Shown here: positions 31,787-43,878 of the stretch, piece after piece
Layout: the number at the start of each line of letters is the position of its first letter
How positions within the stretch are numbered: the stretch's first letter is position 1
Assembly (NCBI GenBank): GCA_002633005.1
Contig: NMRA01000292.1
Location: 56,437-120,436 of the forward strand
DNA length: 64,000 nt
Direction of reading: 5' to 3'
DNA from: Phoronis australis
Taxonomy: Eukaryota > Phoronida > Phoronidae
Translations under genes and position numbers: made by a program
The notes under the pieces: model-generated
What the model was told of the DNA's origin: nothing
What the model saw: the letters and a program-made list of their open reading frames with translations, nothing else
Databases searched by the model: none

Positions 31787-31802
31787 AACAACAACAACAA
31801 AA
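31749..31802 (+). repeat. (AAC)n microsatellite
   Basis: About 17 near-perfect ACA/CAA units with one interruption (ATAAC). Confidence 0.9.
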
Positions 31803-34553
31803 TTGTTGCGGCTACTGGCACTACTAACCACAATCATAACCAAGTTCATGTTAATTTTAAATTTGCTTCCGATTCAAATTGCTTCACATAATCATCGGGC
31901 CATACCCGGCCAGAGTGATATTTGCGTAGATGACAGGATCGTGCAGACGATTAGAGGAGGCTTTATGTTATTCATCGGCACTGAACGCGCGTGGTCGCTA
32001 CATAGGGTAACAAGCGAATCTAAAAGTAAATGTCTCTACCTAGCCAAGCTATATAGCATCGAGAGAGCTCCCAAAAAGTAATGAGATGTGAATCCCTTAA
32101 ATTGAATCGACCAAGAAATAAAACAGCAGAAAATGGGGATGTTATCTCCTATTTTGACTTGCTAACATAGTATAAAAAGTGCATGCATTTTCAAATTTCG
32201 AATTGACAGTGATCGTCAAATATGTTGTTCATCCAGTGTCCACTTTGATTCAGTGGATTGGTGGAATGACATGCATGCGTGTAGACATGTGTGCGTTTCC
32301 ATTCTTTTAAATTCAGTACACGCCGACGGTAAGTTCACTGTCTACACTGTCGCTTCTCAAAAATCAGACATTAATAACCGTGTTTTCTTGCACTGGGAAA
32401 TCCGTGCAATGCTGGCTACGAGCCTGGAATGCACTATCTCCGTTCCTCATGAAGACGAATTTTGTAACTGGGGTTAGCATATCTCTCTAGTCTCTATAAT
32501 TATCATGAAGAAAATCACCTGACGAGGCCAGGTGTTTTACGACGTGTAGTTCACGTGCTGTGACAACTGGACTACAACGACTACGCTGAACTCGACCGTC
32601 ACATCGATACATGTACAAGCAAAATACTAATGACCATAAATTTTTACTGTACTTTGGTGTAATAGGCGTTGATCGAGGTAGTGGTTTTTAATGCTCTTGG
32701 TTTCGTACTCGTCGACATCACCTTTAATTTTCTATTCTTTTTCTCCAAGTGTGTCTCATCAGAGCTGTTTGGCAACACATAAGGTTTGCAAGCCGCAATA
32801 TTGATCAGATAAGATAAGACGCAGGTATCACTTAAGTTTGCTCGGGAATTTTTTTTACACCGGCGTTTCTGATTGGGTGGTCGAATTCTCAACAGGCAGC
32901 GCTTTACGTAAACAAACTGGCATGTCTGATGGAGGAAGTGTAAATGGGGTCTGTTGTACAGACAAATTGATGCTTAAAATTCATGTTCAAGAAATGTGAA
33001 TCCCAGAAAATTGTGGTTGCGCCTTTTCGGAGTGCATCTTTCTACTGTCGCTGACTTTTGTTTACGTATTCATAATGTAGGAATAACCGTCACACCGTAG
33101 TTAAACCAGCCAGATGACGGCGTTTTTCATGCACGCACCAAGGGGGGGGGGGGCTCGAATGAACCCCCCATTTGGCGAAGTGGGGAAAAAGGTCCGAGAA
33201 AATGAGACAAAATCCACTAAACAAGCACAAACGCGCAATTCACAGTGGTGCTCCCGTTTTTTTTAGTCCGCCCGCTTTTTTGTTACCAAAAGGGTCCACA
33301 ACTCCAGCAATTCATGCCCCCCATATTGAAGGCTGGGTGCGAGCATGTGTTTATTGTACGTGTGTGCTTCAGGCACGCGTCTATTAAACATTACTGCAGA
33401 AACGAAATAATTGCTGCTGCGACACTTGACAAGCATAGAAATCGTTTGTAGTCCACCATTTTCCCACTTTGTTATATAGCTAACCAACGACTGACGAGGT
33501 TAAATCAACCAATGATAAAGCGCGTGCTACTGCGTGATACCTGCGTGCTGACTCGGCACGCAGGAAACCAGCCAGTAGCCAATGCGGCATACCAGCGCCC
33601 TCTGTCACGTACATCTAAGCACCCTACCGCTATTGTGTGACTGAATTTTGTCGCGCAGAAAGATCATTTTTGTCCTATGACAATGAAAAATTCTTCTAAA
33701 ACTGAAAAGATGGCCATTTTCGATAACACTCAAGATGGCGTCATCGTTTAATCAATGAATTCAAGAGAAATTTCAATTTCTTTACAATTACGAATATACC
33801 ATATATTTATTCTATCACCATTTCTGGAAAGCGTGAAACCCATTAAATTTAGTAACTCTGCCTCAAAAAGTTAATCCACGGGCCAAATTTTTAGGAATAC
33901 AAAAGATCGAGCTTTAGATAGATCAATGTGCGATCCGACATTTGTCTTATAAGCACTACAGAAATGTATTAGTATTATCTGCTTCACAATATCCTTTTTA
34001 CGATGATAATCGACAGTCTGTTGCATAACTTCAAGTATCTTGATTCAGCATACAAAAACATAAGCGCTTTCTGTAAAACTGGTTTTACTTAACTTACAAA
34101 GCTGGCTGTAAAAGCTTGCGCTGCTCTGACGTGGAACAATCCAACATGCTCTCCAAAACGAGCTGCATGACTAACACGTATAGCGAAGGTCAAGATCGAT
34201 AGCAAATCTTAACTTTTGCTGTGTGGGGACAAACGGTTTTGCCGACTTTTTTCTTAATTTACGCGAGATTTTCTTAATTTAACCACGGAATATTCAACTA
34301 TTTTACTCGAATCTTAGGGTAACTGCTTCCCTGATACGGGCATCATTTTAGCCAGGTCGTGAAACTTATTGTTCAGAAATTGCAAATTGGCTCACGATAG
34401 TCTGACTATTGAGCAGGAAAGACCAGATGGGTAGTGTACTGGGTGTGGTGCTCAGCGAGATTAATAAAAGTGGTTCATTATTAATTTAATTCAATGTTTG
34501 ACATATTTCCATCCTTCAACACTACTGTAATTTTGTGACTCTCGAGCTATTAA

Positions 34554-36054
34554 AGGAGAAGGCAACCTTTTTTCATGTCATTTTAGTAAAAATACGGTTC
34601 GTTGATTATCCCAGACACATGTTTCAATTAATTGCAGCTTCCCGTAATTTTATTTAATAATTGTGCCCTATTCCGGAAGTGACGTTTAGGGGTTTAAAAA
34701 TATGCCGCCACTTTGTTACTGAGTTTACTGTGAGGATCTGTTCTACTGTTGTTTTCGTCCTGGTTTCCTGACTTTGCCGTCACCACTTCCCCTCGACGAG
34801 TATTCTACGACAAGCTAGGTTGTTAGAGAACTTATTAACGTTGGGTTTTGAGATCGTTTAGTTTGTAATCGCCGGAAAACGGGGCTGGTCGTGTCGGCAA
34901 CCCATATCACAGACACGGTGACGTAGTGACGAGGATTTTTTTCACGAGCAGTCTGTGGGTGGATATATGTTTGAGCCCAAGTTTAATGAGGCAGAATAAG
35001 CACAGGCAGCTGTTGAGAGGTATGAGGCAGAGGCCGAGGACAGACGTGGTGATACGTCTTGGTCCAAATGCACGGTGCGCACTGTTATGTCAACCTCAAT
35101 GGAATGCCTATGCTGTTCCCACTGGACGATGACTTGAGCACCCAAACCGCTTACATTCCGCCGAATTTTATATTCCCTTGCCACACACCTGGCACCTTCT
35201 AAATAGCTCCAATACTTTAGTCAAGTCTACAATAAACTTATCAAAGTTTGGCTCACCGGCCTGTTCACTGGATGACGAACTGTCCTCCTCACTGGGTGTC
35301 GAACTGCCCCCGTATATACTCCTACTACTAGACATCTCTTCAGGTCTGCTTGCAGACTCTGGGCTGGAGACAACACCAGCATAGTGCAAATCACTGCCAG
35401 TTCCCGGAATTGCACGCACGGGTTTCGTTCAGAAGTACGGGTGACATTAGATGAAGGGGCTCCAGTCACTGTAGAGGCCACAGCTCGCTTCAAAAATGCA
35501 CTCCTGGGGAAGCGATGGGACACTGCCGCGAATCAACAGCCTTGTTTTGCAGGAACTTTCATCAATTCCGCGTACATATATCTTTCGTAATCCGACGGCA
35601 GAAAATGCTTGCCACACACTCAGTAATTCTCCACTGCTTTGTACGTTGCGTGGACGGGTGACATTTTCACACGAACAAGCCAAGTACGGCGGAGTGTGTC
35701 ATCTTTCGGAAACCGATATATAAATGGCATACCCAAAGTGCACGTGAGACGATAAAAGTGTATGTCTCGGTACGCAGCAACCTTGCGGCGTGTTGACTGA
35801 CATGCAAACAAACGCAAACGACGACTGGACTTATCACAACCAAGGTAAAACATTGACTGACTGGACATCTCACACAGTCATGCTGTATGAAAACAAAATG
35901 GCTTGACATTCTTAACCCCCTAAACGTCACTTTCGCAGTAAGGCATGAGTAATTAATAAAATTACGGGAACCCTTATTAACAGAAGAATACGTCTAAGGT
36001 AATAAACGAACCGTATGTTTACTAAAAATCCCACTACAAAGGTTGCCTTCTCCT
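34554..36054. mobile_element. Second Kolobok-like THAP element
   Basis: The left end AGGAGAAGGCAACCTTTTTT follows TTAA (34550-34553), and the right end GGTTGCCTTCTCCT is followed by ATAA, a TTAA with one change. The ends and the sub-terminal TACGGTTCGTTGATTATC block match the element at 24866. On the minus strand (about 35870-35440) a broken THAP domain is readable: MPFIYRFPKDDTLRRTWL, then VCGKHFLPSDYERY. A Ser-rich segment (SSSTPSEEDSSSSSEQ) is also shared with the first copy. Stops and frameshifts make it non-functional. Confidence 0.8.
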
Positions 36055-36250
36055 ATAATAAGACTAGACAATGTATCAACCCCGGTTTTTCATGATTCCT
36101 GGATGTAAACATTAGGGATCCTCATAAAAGTGCTTTTTCGGAATGGCTCAAGGATTCCGATAAGTCTGAACACTTTCAAATTAATAAATATTTTATTCAA
36201 AATTAAAATAATATTCACGAATTTTTTAACCACTACACCACAAAGACATC

Positions 36251-36327
36251 GGTGTAGTGGTTAAGGTGCTGGACTTCAATTATCTGTAGCTTCAGAAGTC
36301 GTGGGTTCAAATCCTGCCTCGGACAAA
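36251..36327 (+). repeat. tRNA-derived SINE head or tRNA-like pseudogene
   Basis: An A-box-like TAGTGGTTAAGG and a B-box GGGTTCAAATCC lie at tRNA spacing, but the cloverleaf is poor. The upstream ACCACTACACC (36232-36242) forms a hairpin with GGTGTAGTGGT. The downstream sequence to about 36480 may be the SINE body. Confidence 0.55.
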
Positions 36328-36678
36328 AAATCACACCATGTGCCACATATCCCTGCTCGTTCTTGTAAGGACGTGGAAACACCTGACGATGGCCGGAGAA
36401 TAGACCGACGTCGTGACAGTGTAAACAGACAAGAGGTCGGTGTAAATAGACCAAGACATTTTAATAATAGTTGTAACACGCCACCACCTCAGAGCGGTTT
36501 TAGAAAGTCAAAATCGAATTTCCCGTGCAAACGATACTTCGGTACAAATTTAACTGTTTGGGCGATCCCGTCAAACTTTAAAGCGCTCTGCATACTCACT
36601 GCGTTTTTAGCACTTTCCGTTCATTTTACAATAGATCATAAATCGTCGACTTTGTACAAGTTTCAAAATAATTAATAC

Positions 36679-37322
36679 ATGCGAGACATTATTCCGCATA
36701 TCGACTTCGACCCTCGGTCTCGGTCGATACGCGGAATCATGCCAAGTGACTGGGATATTACTTCATTTACGCCAATCGAGGTAAGTTTTGAATTCATCCC
36801 ATACGCTTCGAATTCCAAAGTTTCTTTTTTTCGCCAGATTTTTGGATACTTCACCCAGACTATTCACGTGGCGGATCACATCTTATATGCATGTACTCGC
36901 GCGTTAGGTTACAAGTTTTGTCTAGTAAAAGAAACAGTTTTAAATGAAACGATTCATTACTTGAAAAGAGATAACAAAGATGAAAACAACGGTAACTGTG
37001 CATTGAACTTGGAACATTTCCGAGGAATCGGCGCCTGAGTAGCAGACGACATATTATTTAGCAATTAAAAATTCAGACAGAAGTGTCACATAATTAACAG
37101 TTTTGTACCAGATGTTATCTTTGGGACCTGGTTGCTTGTTGAATGTTATTTATACTGCTGAAATTATATTACTTTAAACTATTTTCGAAAAATTTGATGA
37201 TCGAACCAGCTAACGAAGTCGAGTTGTCATTGACCTACCATTTGAACTTTCCTTGTCAAAGGGCACTGTTGAAGTAGTGCGAGAGGTGAATACAGAAAAC
37301 AATTTCACATGGCCGTATTGCA
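36679..37322 (+). repeat. Dispersed repeat family B, copy 1
   Basis: Aligns over about 640 bp with 40848-41512. It begins with a palindrome-like block (GAGACATTATTCCGCATATC) and ends GTGAATACAGAAAAC. An open frame in one phase (GYFTQTIHVADHILYAC, ALGYKFCLVKETVL) is also open in the other copy. I recognise no protein family. Confidence 0.65.
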
Positions 37323-38523
37323 TTCGACTGTTTCAACGCACATGGGAAGAATAACTTATTCACTTTCTGATAAACATTTCAGTTGTGCTTGAACTGAAAT
37401 CAAATTGATCTCAAGATCACGTGCGCTTAAACTTGCATCCTTGAGTTCACTCTGCCAGACTCTATATTATACAGAAACAAGCTTTATACGAAGCTTTCAA
37501 ATCATGACGCTTTTTTGTAACCTTAAATCTAACAAGCACGATCGCTAACTCAATCTTGAAATTGCCTTACAAAAATTGTCTATATTTCAACTTGTAATGA
37601 ATCTCACGTTTACACAGAAAACAATTGTTCACTTACCGGAACATGCTTAATCTAGCTTACCCCAATTTCTTATCATGCCAACTAGAAGCCATCATGCCCG
37701 TCCTTCACTGAAGCGCCAATGTCAACTCACGAAGCACCTGCAGAACATGATAACACCATGATTAAATCAAAAATTTGCCGAGAGAATACAACATGACATG
37801 GGCTGCGCAGCACTGAAAAAAAGTGTGGGAGTGGGCGGCACAGCCCTCTATGGTACGCCGCCAATGCATGAGCGAGAAGCAGAGATTTTTTTGCACGCAG
37901 CCACAAAAAAATGCAGATTCTCCATTTATCAGGCCAAGTGCATCTTTCTGCTATCAATGACAACAAATGTTCCTAGGACAAACATGAAGGAGGACCGTTG
38001 TTTACAGTTCCCGCGTACTGAGTGCTCGGAGATAATTGCTTGGATGACATGTCCACCCATCTAGTTTCATCAGATCTCACCATTATATTCTTCCTCACTA
38101 AAGTCGTTCATGGTGACGTTTTCACTTGTCATCTGGGATGAGTTGCATAAAGCTTCAAAAATTTATCCGCTGGAAAAGTTTGGTTGTTTTATTCCAGATG
38201 GACCTGACTCCGTTTGTTTGTGACCTCTTGAGTTCACTTTTTGCTCTTACTGTTCTTGAAACCATTTATCTCCACTGTCTTTCTTTTTCTTTTCAGTACT
38301 TCTTATAATAAATTATCCAGTGTCATATTGTTTGAAATTTTTTCTCACTTTTGACAGGCTTATGTAAACATAAATAAATACCCAAGTTACGTTTGCGTTT
38401 TGTTGCTCGGTCTCATTTTTATTTTTAATTATGTTATGCTATGTAATATGTAACAGTGCAATACAGTGAAACAATTTCAATATTTATTTTATTGTTGACC
38501 ACTCTCTATCAATTTAAGTACTT
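37323..38523. other. Interval with no recognisable feature
   Basis: AT-rich DNA with scattered short open frames. 37800-38060 includes an 88-codon plus-strand frame that lacks any domain or splice context. Confidence 0.5.
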
Positions 38524-39000
38524 TAAAGGAGAATGTCACCCGATTTAATTAGTCTTTTTTATCGTCTTAATCGGTCTATATCCACATCGCTTCTTATATG
38601 GTTGACCTCACCTTGCCGAGAGGTGTCGCGTTAACCTGTGAGGAAGGTGAGAAACGACGCGGCGACGTCAGTGGTACCGGCGTCTGCAGAGTGAATGCCG
38701 CTATACTGCCGTGCATCGTTCCCGCTTGTCCGAACTATGAAGCTGTGAAGAAAGCGGGTATATCGTTTTTTCGACTTCCTGAAGAGCCCAAAATGCTTTA
38801 GAAAGTGGCTCGAGGTAGTGAAGAATGAAAGGTATGCTGTTAATAGCAAGTAATACTATATGAGGCCGTGAAACATCTCCGTGTCTGTGGCCGGCATTTC
38901 GTCGACAGTGATTTCTCTGACCAATTCCGGCTTACCAAGGAACTATCCATACGTTCCGTTGCCTGTGCATGTTCACGGCGCCTCTCTAATATTTCTTGAT
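38524..39000 (+). mobile_element. THAP transposon fragment (third copy, different subfamily)
   Basis: TTAA followed by AGGAGAATGTCACCC resembles the ends of the two larger THAP elements. The plus strand encodes CIVPACPNYEAVKKAGISFF with RLPEEPK, then after a frameshift KWLEVVKNERYAV, and later HLRVCGRHFVDSDFS. Together these give a THAP C2CH domain interrupted by at least one frameshift and a stop. No matching right end was found, so it is truncated. Confidence 0.65.
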
Positions 39001-39628
39001 CAGTGTATTCCGGTTCGAACTGATAGCCAGACCCGACCCGTGAACTTCGTCGTCAAAATGAATTATTCTCATCCAAACCAATGCTTTTATAAATCTGAAA
39101 CAAAGTGTGTCTCAATAGATACAATTTGTTATGCCTTTGCAGCATTCGTGAGTGCAAATGTTGAGAAGCCAGCATTTATAAACCACTGCGTTACCGGCTT
39201 TTGATGCCGGCAATAGTTGACCGGGCACCGAGGCCGTGTCACGGTGAGCGCATGCTAATTCAATGTTTGCTGACAGAAAGCTGTTGTGAAACAATTACTC
39301 GGTTTTATGTGCCATGGCCATATGTTAGGGGAATCTTTGTTTAGAAATACAAATACATTATTCAAATCATGGTTACTGTACAACCTTTGCCCTAACGGTC
39401 TGTGGAAGGGGAACCCGATTTCGCGGCCCCTGATAAGTAAGTAGATTTTCAGTTTCGTGGCTAATTTTCACAAATAATTACGTGCACCTTATTTCTTTGG
39501 CTCACTATTATAGTCTTTTCCAACTCCATCTGGTTTGTGTTTGTGCCAGTCACGGCGGCCGCGATAGGCTTGATTGGGTTCCGAGCCACTGGCCCGGATA
39601 ACAAGCGTTTAGTGCGTTAGAACTAAAA

Positions 39629-39658
39629 AAAAACACACACACACACACACGCACACAC
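39629..39658 (+). repeat. (CA)n microsatellite
   Basis: An A-run followed by about 13 CA units with one CG interruption. Confidence 0.9.
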
Positions 39659-40482
39659 AAATCTAAAGAACACAGACCTCGATTCTCCTGTCTGTATTTC
39701 TCGGAAGAATACTTCGAATTTATCTCCGAACAGACTCCACACTCCTGTAACGGACCTTGGTAAATTGGCCTGCCGAACTTTCTATGCTACGGTGGGTCCA
39801 AACACCAATAAATCCGTAACAGCGAAATAAAACTACACGTTTTTATAAGAACTCAGTGTATTTTTAAGCGTTTTACATCGAAATTTAATGATTTATTGCT
39901 GTTAAACGATGAATTCAAGCGATGAGCTGACACCAGTAAACCGTGTTGTGAACTGTTGAACAGACTGCGTATGAAACCAATGACGTCATTGGATAATTTC
40001 GACACCTCCGTCTGCTGTCAGATGTCAGGTAACGCAACCGAACGAACCGTTATCGAGTAGAACTACTCGATCTAATAGGTTGTTTTTTGGGTGGCATTCT
40101 CTTTTAATTTTGTTCAAATAAATCCAAAATGCCTGGACCGAAACTTTCAGCATTATGTTGAACTCTGCACTGTGTTTTGCAGAAAAAGACAAGTGGACAA
40201 CATTTTGATGGCCAATGCGTGGGCCGAAACTGTTATGCACCAAGCGTGTTGCATTTGTGTGCAGAGTTTTTCCTTCCGCCTTATATATTTTGCTACTGCA
40301 TGGGATAAATACATTGCATATTCAACAATCCCTGGGTTATTTCTTTCTTCCGTCTGAAGAAAATATAATTCCGAAAATATCTTCTGGAAATGAACAAAAA
40401 AGTATTAATAAAATCTACAATTCTTTAATTGGTTAAAAAACAGTTTCGTTGGTGCATATCTCTCCCGATAGGTTAGTATCCA

Positions 40483-40836
40483 ATGAGCTATCTGTATTTA
40501 TCGCATTCTAATAAGCAGACGACCATTCTAGATTGGAACGCTAAGTCCCGCGTAGCTGCACTGCACGCGAAAGAAGATGTCGGACGACCATTGGAGCCTG
40601 ACGACGATAGGTATACCGACGATATGAAGAGGAGCGTGGAGAAAGATCTAGACGTTGAGACACTGCAGGGCGTAATGAAATGTCACGAGGAAGTGATCGA
40701 ACAGCGAATTTCAGCGAAAAGTCAGTTCGGAAAACACGGCGTCGGAGAAAAATATCCAAAATCACCTGCTCCAACCGGTCTCACTGAAAATACATACACA
40801 AAACGTACCGAGAATGGCGTACATGAAGTAAATTAA
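40483..40836 (+). CDS. Unidentified charged open frame
   Basis: A 117-codon ATG frame rich in charged residues, including LEPDDDRYTDDMKRSVEKDL and MKCHEEVIEQRISAKSQFG. Its last part runs into the family B repeat at 40848. A possible acceptor (CATTCTAG) lies inside it before DWNAKSRVAALH, so it could be an internal exon. I recognise no family and it may not be a gene. Confidence 0.25.
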   Translation: MSYLYLSHSNKQTTILDWNAKSRVAALHAKEDVGRPLEPDDDRYTDDMKRSVEKDLDVETLQGVMKCHEEVIEQRISAKSQFGKHGVGEKYPKSPAPTGLTENTYTKRTENGVHEVN

Positions 40837-40847
40837 ATATCCCACGA

Positions 40848-41512
40848 GACATTATTTCGCGTATCGACCGAGACCGACGCGAAATAAGGTCGGAGTGGGA
40901 TATTACTTCATGTACACCAGTCGAGGTACGTTTTGTATTTATCCCATGCGCTTCGAATCTATAAGTTTCTTGCATTTTTCGGCGAATTTTTCAAATACTT
41001 CATCCAGACTGTTCACATGGCGGATCACATCCTATATGTATGTACTTGCGCGTTAGGTTACAAGTTTTATCTTGTAAAAGAAACAGTTTTAAAAGTAAAT
41101 TTCTTGAAAAGAGGTAGCAAAGATGATGAAAAAAAACGGCAACTGAGCAGTGAACTTGTAACATCTCCTGGAAATAGTTAAAAAAACAATATTTGATATT
41201 TTAATTTCCTAGGAATCGGCGCCTGAGTTGCAGACGATATGCTTTTCAGTAATTGAAAACTGAGACATAAGTGTCTTATAATTAACAGTTTTTCCAGATT
41301 TTACGTTTAGGGTCTGGTTGCATGTAGAGTGTTAGTTACACTGTTGCAACTGTGTTACTTTAAAGTATATTCGGAAAGTTTGATGATCGAACCGGCTGAA
41401 GACGTCGAATCGACATTGACCTACCTTTTGAACTTTCCATGTCAGAGGTCGCTGTTGAAGTAGTGCGGGAGGTGAATACGGAAAACTTTATTTCATGGCC
41501 GAATTTCCCTTG
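40848..41512 (+). repeat. Dispersed repeat family B, copy 2
   Basis: Counterpart of 36679-37322 at roughly 75-80 percent identity by eye. It is preceded by an imperfect inverted repeat (AACGTACCGAGAATGG...CCAGTCGAGGTACGTT). A segment reading FIQTVHMADHILYVC and ALGYKFYLVKETVL is open here as in copy 1. Confidence 0.65.
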
Positions 41513-41774
41513 ACAGATTAAATGCACGTGGGATAAACTGCAATATTTTGCGATATCTTACGAGCGGGTCGTGCCTTTCTAGCGAGGTTCTAGCGTTATT
41601 AAATTGTTCCCAGGTGTTGGTAAGAAAGGTGGCTAAAGGGGCTAGATTGAACAAAGAGAAATAACTGACCAATGAAACAACGAGTAGTGAGGTGTATGAA
41701 CAAAAGTAGCACGTGGTGGATGTAAATGAAATGATTAATATAAAATAAACCACAACGGTGAGTGACAACCATGT

Positions 41775-41947
41775 ACCGGAGCACTACTTGAAGGGTTCGG
41801 TAACTGGTAACTGTTCCGAAGGGGCGACGGGGCAGTATAAAGACAACCAAATTTCGTGAAAACCTTCTACCGGAGCACTAAGGGTTCGGGCCCTGCGCTA
41901 CTGGTAACTGTTCCGAAGGAGCGTCGGGGCAGTATAAAGACAACCAA
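41775..41947 (+). promoter_or_regulatory. Duplicated TATA-box-containing unit
   Basis: Two direct copies (41775-41850 and 41869-41947) of an ACCGGAGCACTA...GTTCCGAAGG...CAGTATAAAGACAACCAA block. TATAAA lies at 41836 and 41933, 97 bp apart. The sequence after the second copy is exon-like, GC-richer and Ser/Thr/Pro-coding (SLPGPGPRSTSTPT around 42100). It could be a promoter tandem, or part of an LTR or other element; no partner LTR was identified. Confidence 0.35.
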
Positions 41948-42199
41948 TCAGTAGCATGACAGCTGTTGCCAACAAGCAGGCTTCATGCGAATCAAACTCT
42001 AAGCTGTTGCCATCAAGCCAGCTTCACACCTAAGATGTCAATAACGCTGTTGCCAGCGTCTCGTCTCCAGAAGAAGATCAAGAACACCACCTCTACCACC
42101 ACCATGAGCCTACCAGGTCCTGGGCCTCGATCCACGTCCACACCAACCACAGCAAGGACAGAAGGCGAGATCCTCCGATCTTGCGAAGCTGTCTGAGGG

Positions 42200-43878
42200 C
42201 TTCGCCCTCATCTACTCTACTCATTCTCAGTATGAAAATAGAAATGAGCGAATTCATTTCAAAAGTTTAATTTATCACACACAATAGGCCCTAATCGTGT
42301 GTTTCACAATAGCACCACGTACGTCATAAGACGTAAACTGCCTTTAATAGCTAACGTTGTTTGAATGGCGTCTAATACTTGCTCAGTCTTCTAAGTGGGT
42401 ATTAAACATGGCCACAATTTCTCATGAAAAATGTTAGTTGTACCCTCAGTCACATATGGCGAAATCTGCAGTTACGGCATGTTATCATCTCAAAGCTTGA
42501 AATCTACACGCTGTCTACTTGATCAGACGTCTAATTGTTTGTGACCATGTGGAAACGAGTTACCATATGTTCAAGTCAAGTAGCAAGTCCGATAAATAAA
42601 CACTGGATATCTCCCTAGGTTGGCAACCGTGTTCCCGATGAAGAACGAACAAGTCAACCTCACAACCCCGTAAAAAACGCAGTTCACGATTAAAATTGCA
42701 GTAATACGGTCGATTATATTTGTAAATTACCAACTATTGATTCCTAACTCCGTTTCACTTTCGTTATAATTACGTAAACAATACAATTCCTAGGTCGGTG
42801 GGAGGATATCAAAATGAGTCTTATAGAAATGTGTGTGAAGTTTCCATTGACAAGGTAGTTAGTTTGAGTATTATCGGATACGTGTTTAGTGACGGATACT
42901 TTTTATGTACCTTAATGGTTCACTTACCTGAGCTGCTATCGAAGACCGAAGTCAACGACAGCCGGAATCGCGTTCCCAGTTTGCCGTGTGTCAATAGTAA
43001 TGACCTCGTCTCAAGACTAGACGTATTAACAATGGAATGTTTTTTGTCAATATGCTCAATGGCCGGGGCTATTCGACACGGTGTCGCTGCTGTACTAGTG
43101 GGGACTGAATTGCGCATGCGTCGCTGTCTGCACTTAAACAACTGGTAAAAAGATGGAATTGTTATAAAAATTCGTCGTCGCGCCAAGCCTCATTAGTGCC
43201 ATTTTCCCGAATGCAAATCTTCAACTTTATAAAGAAGCAGCACAAATGCACTGTATGGGGCTTTAAAATTGAAGAAATATTGTGGTTTGAATAATTAGTG
43301 ACAAACTTGCCTGTTGAAAAGTTTATTCGATAATCAAAGTGTAACATTAACGGGTTTTTACTGACAAGAAGACATTCAATGCAGTCACTGAATGTCATTT
43401 CCGCATAATGCGTACCAAATTGAAAAGTTTTTACCATTAGTATAAAGCCTTTCTTCTGAAAGAAAAAGTTAATGTCACTCAGTGAGACAGGTATTTACAC
43501 CAGATGCTTTTGTTTTTCATTTCACTGGGATCGAGTTTGAATGGCCTATAGAAGCGCTTGTAAAAAAGGTCCAGTTTTAGCGAGGGCTTTCCTTCATGTA
43601 ACCTCATTCAGCTTCAATAACGTTCACAATTAGACCCTTGAAGGTAAACACAACATCATATTATTTGACTCGCGTTGTGCCCAAAATCTGACCCTGAAGT
43701 AGTCCGGAGTGTTACTATGTCTTCTTTAGCTTCAGTCCGTCATGTTTCTTCCAGGAAAGGAAATAAGCCATTGTTTTCCACACATGACTCTTTGCATATG
43801 AAAGGGCATCCTCACCAACGATGCTGGCTGGTGTAGCAGTCAGATATAGTTCCTCCTCACACGCAAACAATCCAGTGG
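42200..43878. other. Interval with no recognisable gene
   Basis: AT-rich sequence. The open frames on both strands at 42798-43186 overlap antisense and have no domain or splice support. Nothing further was seen. Confidence 0.5.

Larger units (their letters stand above)
31308..34549. other. Interval upstream of the ROCO-protease gene
   Basis: Contains a likely 5' UTR splice acceptor (TTTCCTTTAG, exon from 31332), the dispersed repeat at 31511, an (AAC)n microsatellite, a homopolymer G run near 33141 and a short GC-rich hairpin at 33540-33564 (CCTGCGTGC/GCACGCAGG). No convincing coding exon was found. Confidence 0.5.
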
